DNA from: Mageeibacillus sp. UBA5438
GTDB taxonomy: Bacteria > Bacillota > Clostridia > Saccharofermentanales > DTU023
Assembly: GCA_002427535.1 (NCBI GenBank)
Contig: DIRK01000025.1
Coordinates: forward strand, 1 to 21,756
DNA length: 21,756 bases
Direction of reading: 5' to 3'
Shown: one piece after another, positions 6,914 through 15,116 of the stretch
Numbering within the stretch: the first letter of the stretch is position 1
How the letters are laid out: every line of letters begins with the position of its first letter
Notes under the pieces: model-generated
What the model was told of the DNA's origin: nothing
The model's input: the letters and a program-made list of their open reading frames with translations, nothing else
Database searches by the model: none
Position numbers and translations under genes: made by a program

Positions 6914-7843
6914 ATGTTGATGTTTTCGGGCATCACGAAAACCTACGGCGATATCAGGGCGCTCGACGATGTGTCCTTTTCGATTCCCAAGGGGGAAGTG
7001 ACGGGACTGTTGGGACTGAACGGCGCGGGAAAGTCCACCGCGATGAATCTTATCGCGGGTCTTTTGGCGTCCGATGCGGGCACTATCCGCCTGGGCGGGC
7101 TCGATGCCTTTGACGCGCCGATCGAATACCGCAAGAAGATTGGTTTTCTGCCCGAAACACCGCCCCTCTACCTCGATCTTACGGTCGGGGAGTACCTTAT
7201 GACGGTCGCGCGCCTGAAGCGCCTGCCAAAGCCGCGTGAACGGGAAGTATTGCGCGTCATGGCGTCAACGGGGATTGAGCATGCGAAAAAACGCCTGATC
7301 CGCTCACTTTCGAAAGGCTACCGCCAGCGCGTGGGCCTCGCCCAGGCCTTGTTAGGTACCCCCGAACTTCTGATGCTCGATGAACCCACCGTCGGTCTTG
7401 ATCCGTCGCAAGTCAATGAGTTTCGAAAACTGATCAGGGAGCAGGGAGCTCAACACACCGTGCTTTTCTCCTCCCATATTCTTTCTGAAGTAAATGCCGT
7501 CTGTGACCGTGTCCTCGTGCTTCATCGCGGGAAACTGGTGGCCGACACAACGCCCATCGCGCTCGGTGCGTCGGGGCATGAGATTCGAAGGTTTCGCCTT
7601 GTGACAGAAGGGGACAAGGAGACGATTCGAGCCCTTATCACCTCGGTCGAAGGGGTGCTTACTGTGGATTACACAGACGGCGCCTTCGTCATCGAAGTTG
7701 AGGCTTTTCGCGATGTAGACGTGCGGCGCCGCCTTTTTTGGGAGCTGTCAGCACATGCGCTTCCGATCCTTGAGCTGACGCTTTTGGCCGACAGTCTGGA
7801 AGACGCTTTCATAAGGCTTGTCACAGCGGAGGAAGGAAAATGA
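6914..7843 (+). CDS. ABC-2 exporter ATPase, GldA/CcmA-like
   Basis: At 309 residues this is a single ABC ATPase: Walker A GLNGAGKST (34-42), signature LSKGYRQR (132-139), Walker B LLMLDEP (152-158) and a switch histidine in SSHIL. The Q-loop reads LPETPPLY, with Glu where most ABC proteins have Gln; as I recall, LPE.PPLY is common in this exporter subfamily. A C-terminal extension of about 90 residues follows the ATPase domain. It should power the fused permease encoded next, with which it overlaps by 4 bases (ATGA). GGGAGG lies 12 bases before the chosen ATG; an alternative start is 6920. It begins only 20 bases after the sugar enzyme gene and may be co-transcribed with it. The cargo is unknown. 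Confidence 0.88.
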   Translation: MLMFSGITKTYGDIRALDDVSFSIPKGEVTGLLGLNGAGKSTAMNLIAGLLASDAGTIRLGGLDAFDAPIEYRKKIGFLPETPPLYLDLTVGEYLMTVARLKRLPKPREREVLRVMASTGIEHAKKRLIRSLSKGYRQRVGLAQALLGTPELLMLDEPTVGLDPSQVNEFRKLIREQGAQHTVLFSSHILSEVNAVCDRVLVLHRGKLVADTTPIALGASGHEIRRFRLVTEGDKETIRALITSVEGVLTVDYTDGAFVIEVEAFRDVDVRRRLFWELSAHALPILELTLLADSLEDAFIRLVTAEEGK

Positions 7844-9987
7844 GCGCCATTTACGAAAAAGAGATGCGCCTTTACTTTGTCACGCCGCAGGGGTATGTAT
7901 TCCTGGCTGCCTTCTGGTCACTTTCTTCTTATTTCTTTTATCTTTACAATCTACGGGCCGGATCGACCGATTTTCGTGCGCTCTTTGACATGCTCTTCAC
8001 GATCGTCTTATTCTTGCTGCCGCTTCTCACCATGCGAAGCTTCAGTGAAGAACGGCGGCAGCGCTCGGATGTGTTGAGCCTTACCGCCCCCGTGACAACC
8101 GGCGACATCGTCCTCGGAAAATACCTTGCCGCGCTGACGCTCTATGCCGCAGGCATGGCCGTCACTCCTTTGCTTGCCCTTTACACTTCATTTCGGGGGC
8201 CGGTCGACGGAGGACTTTTGGCCCTCCACTTTGGCGGCCTTTTCATGTTAGGCGCCGCCCTCATTGCGGTCGGGATCCTGATCTCCTCGCTTACAGAAAG
8301 TCAGATCATCGCGGCCGTCTCGACACTTGCCGCAAGCCTTGCGCTGATGCTATTGGACACACTCATACCCTCACTAAGACAGCCCTGGCTAGTCGCCGCC
8401 GCGCGCCGCCTTTCCTTTCGCATGAACTTCCAATCCTTCACATTAGGGGTCCTCAACTTCCCCGATGTCTTCTACTTCGCCTCTGTTGCCGTCTTGTTTT
8501 TGTTGTTTACGACCCTCGTGCTGGACGGTCGCCGCTGGCATCGAAGACGCGCGCTCGCTTCGCGCGCCCTGAAAGTCGCCGTCCCTGTTTTGGCTGTTCT
8601 TTTGTTTTTTAGCTTACAACTGACCGTCACGCGGGCCAGTGAGCATTTGAACTTATCGCGCGATCTGACGGAGATTCGCGCTTTCAAACTCAGCCAAGAG
8701 ACGAAGGAGGCGCTGACTGAATTGGAAGAAGAAGTCTCCATTTACGTTCTGGCACGCGAAGATTCCTGGCTTTCTCAGTCTGACTACAACGCGCAGGTCG
8801 TCTACATCATGAGGGAGATGGCAAAGGCGAATCGCGGCATTATGCTCGAGTTCATCGACTACACACGGCATCCTGACTTTACGGCCCGCTTCCCCGATGC
8901 GGAACCAAAACTCGGGGACATCATCGTGGCCTCGGGGGAACGCTACGAATGGGTGGAAACCGAACAGCTCTTCACCTACGAGCGTCAGGCCGATAACCGA
9001 CCGGCCATTGCTCAGTCAAAGGCTGAAGCGGTCCTTTTACAGGCGATCGGGCGCGTTCTGCAAAAAGAAGATAAGACAGTTGTCTTCCTGCACGGTCACG
9101 GGGAGATGCGCTATGAGGGTTTTGAAAAACTCTTGAAGGAACAAGGCTACCAAGTGCTGCGTATGAATCCGTCCCTGAATGCTCTGCCGGATGACGCGGA
9201 TATTATTGTGTCGCTTGCCCCCATGATCGATTATGAAGAGGCGCTGATCGAAAGCCTTGATCGCCATCTGAAAGACCGGCCGGCGCGTTCACTGCTTTAT
9301 TTTGCGGACCTCACCCAACAGAGCATGCCCAACTGGGATCAATACCTTGGTTTTTGGGGCATCGCGGTCGGGGAGGGCAGTGTCTTTGAGACCGATGAAT
9401 CGCGTGTGTTACAGTACCAGCCCTTTTACCCGATGGCCGATCTGATGGAGATTGAAGGGGTCACGCCGGGGCTTCGCGATGATCGCCCCGTGATTATGCC
9501 GCTGTCAAGGCCGCTTTTTACGCACTTTGAATACAAGAACAAATATGCCGTGAGCCCTTACCTGATGTTCGGGCCGAAGGCCGGGGTGAAACCTCAGGAT
9601 GCCCCCGAAAACTTTGACGCCTCGATGGCGACGATGCAGGGGCCCTTCCCCGCGGCGATTCTGTCAAGCTATGACGCGGACGGAACAGGTCAGCGCGACT
9701 TTTTGAAAGATCGCCATCTCATTGTCTTTTCAAGCGTACGCGCGCTCGATGCGATCTTTTTGGAAAGCGGGGCCTTTCGAAACAGCGACGCCATCCTCCA
9801 GCTTTTACACGCCGTCACGGGCGGCAAAAATTGGTTGATGCCGGCCGCCAAATCGCTGGGAGGCCATTCGCTACTCATCGGGCGAAGTGCGGCCGACCGT
9901 TTCGGGACACTCACAAGTTTCGGTATGCCTTTGATCTGGCTTTTGGTGGGATTTTTGATTTGGCAAAAAAGGAGGCGTGCCGTATGA
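7840..9987 (+). CDS. Fused ABC-2 permease and GldG-like auxiliary protein
   Basis: The 715-residue product joins two proteins that are separate in gliding bacteria. Residues 1-230 form an ABC-2 (GldF-like) permease with about six membrane segments (near 18-37, 49-66, 94-116, 129-150, 155-174, 209-228) and the FSEERRQRSDVLSLTAPV loop. A seventh segment (245-262) leads into an extracytoplasmic GldG/ABC_transp_aux domain (about 270-685), and a last helix (about 687-707) ends in the basic tail QKRRRAV. It overlaps the ATPase gene before it and the DUF4340 gene after it by ATGA junctions, so the three are translationally coupled. It should form the membrane part of an exporter or envelope-remodelling complex. 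Confidence 0.87.
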   Translation: MSAIYEKEMRLYFVTPQGYVFLAAFWSLSSYFFYLYNLRAGSTDFRALFDMLFTIVLFLLPLLTMRSFSEERRQRSDVLSLTAPVTTGDIVLGKYLAALTLYAAGMAVTPLLALYTSFRGPVDGGLLALHFGGLFMLGAALIAVGILISSLTESQIIAAVSTLAASLALMLLDTLIPSLRQPWLVAAARRLSFRMNFQSFTLGVLNFPDVFYFASVAVLFLLFTTLVLDGRRWHRRRALASRALKVAVPVLAVLLFFSLQLTVTRASEHLNLSRDLTEIRAFKLSQETKEALTELEEEVSIYVLAREDSWLSQSDYNAQVVYIMREMAKANRGIMLEFIDYTRHPDFTARFPDAEPKLGDIIVASGERYEWVETEQLFTYERQADNRPAIAQSKAEAVLLQAIGRVLQKEDKTVVFLHGHGEMRYEGFEKLLKEQGYQVLRMNPSLNALPDDADIIVSLAPMIDYEEALIESLDRHLKDRPARSLLYFADLTQQSMPNWDQYLGFWGIAVGEGSVFETDESRVLQYQPFYPMADLMEIEGVTPGLRDDRPVIMPLSRPLFTHFEYKNKYAVSPYLMFGPKAGVKPQDAPENFDASMATMQGPFPAAILSSYDADGTGQRDFLKDRHLIVFSSVRALDAIFLESGAFRNSDAILQLLHAVTGGKNWLMPAAKSLGGHSLLIGRSAADRFGTLTSFGMPLIWLLVGFLIWQKRRRAV

Positions 9988-11387
9988 AGACTGATCAAAA
10001 GCGCGTCCTTATCCTTTCTATCGCATTGCTTTTGACCCTGCTTTCTTACTTCATGATGGGAGAGTCGGTCGCCCCTGCCGTTGCGGGCGATGAAGGCGTC
10101 GCAGTGTACGACTTTTCATCCACCACCTTAATACAGGCGACGATTGAAAACGAACAGGGATCGTACCGAGTGATCCGAGAGGGAGATGCCTACACGATTT
10201 CGGCTGTGCCGGATGCGCTTTTAAACCGGGACTACCTTGCCATGATCCTGTCGGACCTTACGACGCTCGTGGCGGAAGAAAAAATAGAGGACGTATCCGA
10301 CCTGTCAACTTTCGGATTTGACACGCCGGGCGCGGTAATCCGCGCGCAGTATGAGGACGGCTCTGAACTTGTGCTGCTTGTCGGAGCGCAAGAGCCGATT
10401 TCCGGCGGTTATTATGTGAAGCGAAATGACGAGGCGGGTGTATATTGCTTGCGAAAGGCGCGAAGCGCACGCTTTTTCATGACGGAAGAACGCTTTGTCA
10501 ACCTTGTGCTGATCGAGCCGCCCGGCTCGCGCTCGCCCTTGGCGGCCCTGGCGCAGCTGACGGTGATACGGCCGGATGAAATAATTGAAATTTCACGCGT
10601 GACAGAAGATCTCCCGGCGCTTATGAAGGCATCTGAGGCCTACGGGGTTGCCTCGCATATGGTGACCGTCCCGGGACTTTATCGGGCAGATGAGACGAGC
10701 CTTGTGCGGCTGTCCGATATGCTGCTGGGCCTTTTGGCGGATCAGGCTGTAAGTATTTCGCCGTCTTTGGAAACGCTCGCTTCTTACGGCTTCGATAATC
10801 CGTCGATACGCTTTTTGATCCGACGCGATGACCGCGGGGCGAATGAGGAGATTGAGCTTTTTGTGAATCAGGTGGAAGATCGCTGGTATGCGATGTTGGA
10901 AGGTGTTCCCGCCATCTATCGCCTGCCTTCACATATTGACTTTGGGACCGCTCATACCGCGTCCCTGATCTCAAATAGGCTGCCGGGGCCGCTACTGCCC
11001 GATGTAAAGAGGCTGTCTGTGATCGGTGAAGCGGGAGCCTATAGCTTCACGTTCGATCATGAGGTTGGGCTGGAGGTCCGTTTTGAAGAGGAGACGATCG
11101 ACAGTGACGAGTTCAGGCGTTTTTATAAGATGCTGGCATCCGGCTACGGCGATCCTTCGGAGCGAAGCGGAGCAAAGGCTCCTACGGAACATCCCGCACT
11201 TCGTCTGGTCTGGGAACTTTTGGACGGCGAAACAATCGAACTTACCTTCTATTCCAACTCGGTCCAAATGGCTGAGGCTTATCTCGATGGAAAGCCACTG
11301 TTTTCTGTGCGCAAGGCTTTTTTAAGCGCAGTCTTGGATGCGGCAGGCAAAGTAGTCGCGGGCGAAAGCTTTGAGACAACATGGTAG
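9984..11387 (+). CDS. DUF4340 domain membrane-anchored protein
   Basis: This 467-residue protein starts with a basic N-terminus and one membrane helix (about residues 8-25), followed by a large extracytoplasmic region. The region shows DUF4340-like repeats, for example LNRDYLAMILSDLTTL with ...FGFDTPGAVIRAQYEDG, and a second copy around LADQAVSISPSLETLASYGFDNPSIRFLI. DUF4340 proteins commonly accompany GldF/GldG-type exporters, and here the gene overlaps the fused permease by 4 bases. AAAGGAGG lies 9 bases before the ATG; the frame is open upstream, but this start is better. Its role, perhaps as accessory or assembly factor, is not established for the family. Confidence 0.83.
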   Translation: MKTDQKRVLILSIALLLTLLSYFMMGESVAPAVAGDEGVAVYDFSSTTLIQATIENEQGSYRVIREGDAYTISAVPDALLNRDYLAMILSDLTTLVAEEKIEDVSDLSTFGFDTPGAVIRAQYEDGSELVLLVGAQEPISGGYYVKRNDEAGVYCLRKARSARFFMTEERFVNLVLIEPPGSRSPLAALAQLTVIRPDEIIEISRVTEDLPALMKASEAYGVASHMVTVPGLYRADETSLVRLSDMLLGLLADQAVSISPSLETLASYGFDNPSIRFLIRRDDRGANEEIELFVNQVEDRWYAMLEGVPAIYRLPSHIDFGTAHTASLISNRLPGPLLPDVKRLSVIGEAGAYSFTFDHEVGLEVRFEEETIDSDEFRRFYKMLASGYGDPSERSGAKAPTEHPALRLVWELLDGETIELTFYSNSVQMAEAYLDGKPLFSVRKAFLSAVLDAAGKVVAGESFETTW

Positions 11388-11423
11388 ACAATAATGGGGA
11401 AAACGCTTTAAATAGAAAGCGTT
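11385..11423 (+). promoter_or_regulatory. Importer promoter with operator-like palindrome
   Basis: TAGACA (11385-11390) and TTAAAT (11408-11413) are 17 bases apart. An interrupted palindrome with 8-base arms (AACGCTTT 11402-11409, AAAGCGTT 11416-11423, 6-base centre) covers the -10 element. It is not followed by a T-tract, so an operator is more likely than a terminator. The right arm also resembles a catabolite-response element with two mismatches. The position is suited to repression of the sugar importer by a sugar-sensing repressor or CcpA; the factor is not identified. Confidence 0.5.
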
Positions 11424-11448
11424 AAGATAAAATCATAAGGAGGAATCA

Positions 11449-12495
11449 ATGAAAAAAGCACTAGTAATTCTCTTGGCTGTTCTGATGATCGTTTTGGCCG
11501 TGACGGCCTGCGACAGCGGACCGAAACAGCCGGAAGGTGAAAAAGCGTACAAAGTGTCTTCACATAACGCTGTCGTAGAGGGGAACCCCTACCGCGCCGT
11601 ATATGAGACACAGATGGGACAGGCGGCGGAGGACGCAAAAGTGGCAGGACGCATCAGCGAGTTTAACTCCTATGTTGCCAACAACGACCCCGCGACCGAG
11701 ACACAGCAGATCGAACAGGCGATCAATGATGGAGTGGATATCATCATTGTGAACCCGATCGCGGCCAGCGGTCTGGACGCGGTGATCGACAAGGCTGTCG
11801 GCAAAGGTATCACCTATGTCAACGCCGACTGTATCTACCCTTCGGACAAGATCGTCAACGTCATTGTTGACCAGGATGAATGGGCACGTATTCAGTCACA
11901 GTTTGTCATTGACACGCTCGGCGCCGGCGCGAAGATCGTGCAGTTCAACGGCCTTGACGGCAACTCCGCCTCTGAGATCAGAAACGACCGCTGGGTAAAG
12001 GACCTCACGGGCGCGGGCCTTGAGATCGTGAAAACGCTCGTTCACGGCTGGTCTGACGTAGACGCGAAGACCATGATGAGTGAAGTCATCAACTCGGGAC
12101 TTGAGTTTGACGGCATTATCAACCAAGAATCAGCCAACGGCCTCCTCGACGCCTTTGAAGAGGCGAAGACGGATTACCCGGGCTGCATCACCTCCTCTGA
12201 GGAAGTGTCCTGGATCCGCCGCATCGCTGAAGTGAATAAGGACGGAAAAATCCTGCCCTTCATCGTGGTCGAGAACCCTCCCGGAATCGGCGCAACCGCG
12301 CTCGCCGTGGCGATCAACCTGGCCGACGGCCTCGAACTGAAGGACGGGAAGACCGACCTTTACTACAAACCGAGCTGGATCATGACCTATGAGAACATGG
12401 CCGACATGCTCGACTCCATCAAGGACCTGCCCGATTCGACCAGTGTGTCATCCTTCATGACGCCTGACGAAGCCAAAGCAGCGTTCTTCAAATAA
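11449..12495 (+). CDS. Sugar ABC transporter substrate-binding lipoprotein
   Basis: The 348-residue protein has a lipoprotein signal: positive MKK, a hydrophobic stretch and lipobox VTAC with the lipidated Cys at 21. The mature part is a type I periplasmic-binding fold of the ribose/galactose class (Peripla_BP_4-like), with QIEQAINDGVDIIIVNPIAASGLD and VVENPPGIGATALAVAINLADG as typical segments. It should capture the sugar outside the membrane and hand it to the permeases encoded downstream. TAAGGAGG precedes the ATG. It is the first gene of the importer operon, and a hairpin at 12499-12550 separates it from the ATPase, fitting higher expression of the binding protein. The ligand is unknown. 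Confidence 0.9.
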   Translation: MKKALVILLAVLMIVLAVTACDSGPKQPEGEKAYKVSSHNAVVEGNPYRAVYETQMGQAAEDAKVAGRISEFNSYVANNDPATETQQIEQAINDGVDIIIVNPIAASGLDAVIDKAVGKGITYVNADCIYPSDKIVNVIVDQDEWARIQSQFVIDTLGAGAKIVQFNGLDGNSASEIRNDRWVKDLTGAGLEIVKTLVHGWSDVDAKTMMSEVINSGLEFDGIINQESANGLLDAFEEAKTDYPGCITSSEEVSWIRRIAEVNKDGKILPFIVVENPPGIGATALAVAINLADGLELKDGKTDLYYKPSWIMTYENMADMLDSIKDLPDSTSVSSFMTPDEAKAAFFK

Positions 12496-12498
12496 GTC

Positions 12499-12550
12499 AT
12501 AGCGGTATTTTGTGGCATGCCGGGGATCAACAGGTCCCCGGCAGCGCTAT
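12499..12550 (+). terminator. Intercistronic hairpin after binding-protein gene
   Basis: A perfect 8-base-pair GC-rich stem (GCCGGGGA 12519-12526, TCCCCGGC 12535-12542, 8-base loop) can be enclosed by ATAGCG (12499-12504) and CGCTAT (12545-12550). The following CTTTGTCTT is only loosely T-rich, so termination would be partial. Such hairpins commonly stabilise or trim the upstream message and let a binding protein outnumber the rest of its transporter. Confidence 0.55.
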
Positions 12551-12579
12551 CTTTGTCTTGGAGGAGGTCAGACAGGGCA

Positions 12580-14100
12580 ATGTTGGAGATGCGGGGAATC
12601 AGTAAGCGCTTCGGTTATGTCCGCGCGCTGAAACAGGCGAATATTACCGTTCAAAAAGCTGAGATTATGGCGCTGCTCGGGGCGAACGGATCCGGCAAAT
12701 CGACCATGATGAAGGTATTGGGCGGACTTATTCGCGCCGATGAGGGCAGTATATTCTTAAACGGGGAAGAGATCCGTATTGAGCGATCAAACGACGTGCA
12801 CAAGTATAAAATTGCCATCGGCTTGCAGGACCTCTCGTTGATTCCGACCCTGTCGGTCATGGACAACATTCTCCTTGGCATTGAACCGAGAAAAGGATTA
12901 TTGGTAGACAAAAAAGAAGCGTCCGAACGAATCGGACCGATTCTTTCAAGGCTCGGCATCACTTATGATCCTTCCGTGCTCGTATCTGACCTTGCGCCTT
13001 CCGAGCAGAGCATGGTGGAGATCGCCAAGGCCATCGCGCGCGACCCGGATATTCTGGTGCTCGACGAAGTCACCGCATCGTTGCACTCCCATGAGGTCGA
13101 TCTGGTCTTTGAAGAGTTAAAGCGCCTGAAAGCACAGGGAAAGGCAATTGTCATTGTCACTCACCGCATGGGAGAGGTGTTTCGCGTCTGTGACCGCTGC
13201 ACGATCTTAAAAGGTGGCGAGACCGTCGCAGCCGACGCGGTGGAGAACCTCAACTTGGATGACATTATTTTCCATATGACGGGCAGGCGCCCTGAGGCTG
13301 TCTGTCAGGATGAAGAAGACCAAGTTCAGATCCATGCCGATAAGGTGCCTGTTATCGAGACGCGCCGGATCACCGTTGTCCCGACCTTGAAAGGCGTGAA
13401 CTTTCGCGCGTTTCAAGGTGAGATCGTCGGCATCGGAGGCTTGAACGGCCAGGGTCAGTCGGAGTTTATCCGCAGTTTGCTCGGTGATCTGCCGATTGAC
13501 GAAGGGGAGATGTTTTACCAGGGTGAAGCGGTCCGTTTCCGGATGCCCGTTGAGGCAGTGAATCGGGGGATCGGTTTTATCTCAGGCGATCGGAACCGTG
13601 AGTCAATCTTTCCTTTGCGAAGCGTGGGCGAGAATATCTTTGCCGCCGAAGCCACACAAGGTCGCTGGTTTTCCCATTTGCCGCCCAAGACGATTGCGCA
13701 ATACGCCAAACGCGTCATTGATGAATATGACATCGTCGCCGGTTCCACAAAGCATCTGGCGAATTCACTTTCCGGCGGCAATCAACAAAAATTGATTATC
13801 GGGCGTTGGCTTTCAATGAAACCCGCGCTTTTATTATTAGACGATCCGACCAAGGGCGTCGACATTCATTCGCGCCGTGAAATCCACCGCATCCTCCGTG
13901 ACGCCGCCCGCGAAGGCATGTGCGTTGTGTACGCCTCAAGCGATAACGAAGAATTGCTGGAGATTGCGGACCGTATCTACATATTCTATGAAGGGACGTC
14001 GTCTCGTGTCCTGTCAGGTGACGACCGAACCGAGGAAAAACTTGTCGCAGCCATGCTTGATGTCCGCGCGTCGGCGTGCCCGAAAGGAGAAAACTCATGA
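12580..14100 (+). CDS. Sugar ABC importer ATPase, RbsA/MglA type (two ATPase domains)
   Basis: The 506-residue protein contains two ABC domains. The first has Walker A GANGSGKST (34-42) and Walker B ILVLDEVTASL, but its signature reads LAPSEQ where LSxGEQ is usual. The second has the degenerate Walker A GLNGQGQSEF normal for this family, a good signature LSGGNQQKL, and Walker B LLLLDDP with Asp at the position of the catalytic Glu. It should energise import with the two permeases that follow. The frame opens at 12517, but homology begins at MLEMRGISKRF; GAGGAGG lies about 12 bases before 12580. It overlaps the next gene by ATGA. Confidence 0.9.
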   Translation: MLEMRGISKRFGYVRALKQANITVQKAEIMALLGANGSGKSTMMKVLGGLIRADEGSIFLNGEEIRIERSNDVHKYKIAIGLQDLSLIPTLSVMDNILLGIEPRKGLLVDKKEASERIGPILSRLGITYDPSVLVSDLAPSEQSMVEIAKAIARDPDILVLDEVTASLHSHEVDLVFEELKRLKAQGKAIVIVTHRMGEVFRVCDRCTILKGGETVAADAVENLNLDDIIFHMTGRRPEAVCQDEEDQVQIHADKVPVIETRRITVVPTLKGVNFRAFQGEIVGIGGLNGQGQSEFIRSLLGDLPIDEGEMFYQGEAVRFRMPVEAVNRGIGFISGDRNRESIFPLRSVGENIFAAEATQGRWFSHLPPKTIAQYAKRVIDEYDIVAGSTKHLANSLSGGNQQKLIIGRWLSMKPALLLLDDPTKGVDIHSRREIHRILRDAAREGMCVVYASSDNEELLEIADRIYIFYEGTSSRVLSGDDRTEEKLVAAMLDVRASACPKGENS

Positions 14101-15116
14101 AGCGACTGACAAAATTGCGTTTATCTCCGGCGTACAGCGGTTTTCTTCTCATGATGATCAGCCTTGTCGCCTACATCATCCTGAGAGGTCCGGCCGCTTT
14201 TTTTAACATCAATAACCTGGCAAGCCTGTTCAAGAACTACACACCCATTATTTTGGTGACAATGGCGCAGGCATTTTTGATGTTCATGGGCTATATCGAC
14301 ATCTCGATCGGGGCGCAGTTGTCCTTTGCCAACGTCCTTGCGGTCAATCTGCCCACGATGCTGGGTGTCCCGGTCTGGCTCGGCTGGCTTTTGGCGCTTG
14401 TTCTCACGATGCTTTTGGCAAGTCTTAACGGGTTGATTATTTCGTATTTGCGTATTCCGGCGCTCCTTGAGAGTTTTGCCATGATTTTTGTCATTCGCGG
14501 CATCAACCTGGCCGTCCAGCCCAAACCCGGCGGTCATGTCGACCCCGCCATTAACCGGGCTTACGATCGGCTGCTCCTTGGTTTTTTGCCGACTAGTGTC
14601 GTGATTTTAGCTGTCGCGCTCCTTGTCTGGATGCTCTTAAAGCGCACGACCTTGGTAAATCACCTGTTTGCCATCGGCGCTAATGAGCGAAACGCCTACG
14701 CTTCGGGAATCAATACGATCCGCACGAAAGTGTTAACCTATGCCATCGCGGGGCTTTTCACCGGTGTGGCCGGGCTATGTTACACCGCCGCTTATGCGAC
14801 GGGCAATCCCATCACAGGTGAGATATACGGCCTGCAGAGCATCAGCGCCTGTATCATCGGAGGCGTTCCCATGGCCGGTGGCTTTGGGACCGTATTCAGC
14901 GCGCTTTTCGGCATCAGCTTTCAGATCTTCGTAAAAGACAGCGTGGTACAGGTATTTAAGATGCTCCCGGGCGTCTACACGACGTACTGGCACAACTTGT
15001 TTACGGACTTCATCATCCTGGTCGGCCTGGTCGCTGCGATCTTCTTTGTCCGCCGTCAGGATAAACACCGTTTGGCCGAAGTGAGCGCCATGCTTGAAAA
15101 GAGGGGGAACGACTGA
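14097..15116 (+). CDS. Sugar ABC transporter permease, RbsC type
   Basis: The 339-residue protein is almost entirely hydrophobic, with about eight to ten membrane segments, and carries the family hallmarks FMGYIDISIGAQLSFANV and the ATGNPITGEIYGLQSISACI-to-GGVPMAGGFGT region. It forms half of the membrane channel of the sugar importer. The start at 14097 overlaps the ATPase stop by ATGA and has AAAGGAGA in front; the frame is open slightly upstream. It overlaps the second permease gene by one base (TGATG). Two different permeases suggest a heterodimeric channel, unlike the single RbsC of E. coli ribose uptake. Confidence 0.9.
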   Translation: MKRLTKLRLSPAYSGFLLMMISLVAYIILRGPAAFFNINNLASLFKNYTPIILVTMAQAFLMFMGYIDISIGAQLSFANVLAVNLPTMLGVPVWLGWLLALVLTMLLASLNGLIISYLRIPALLESFAMIFVIRGINLAVQPKPGGHVDPAINRAYDRLLLGFLPTSVVILAVALLVWMLLKRTTLVNHLFAIGANERNAYASGINTIRTKVLTYAIAGLFTGVAGLCYTAAYATGNPITGEIYGLQSISACIIGGVPMAGGFGTVFSALFGISFQIFVKDSVVQVFKMLPGVYTTYWHNLFTDFIILVGLVAAIFFVRRQDKHRLAEVSAMLEKRGND

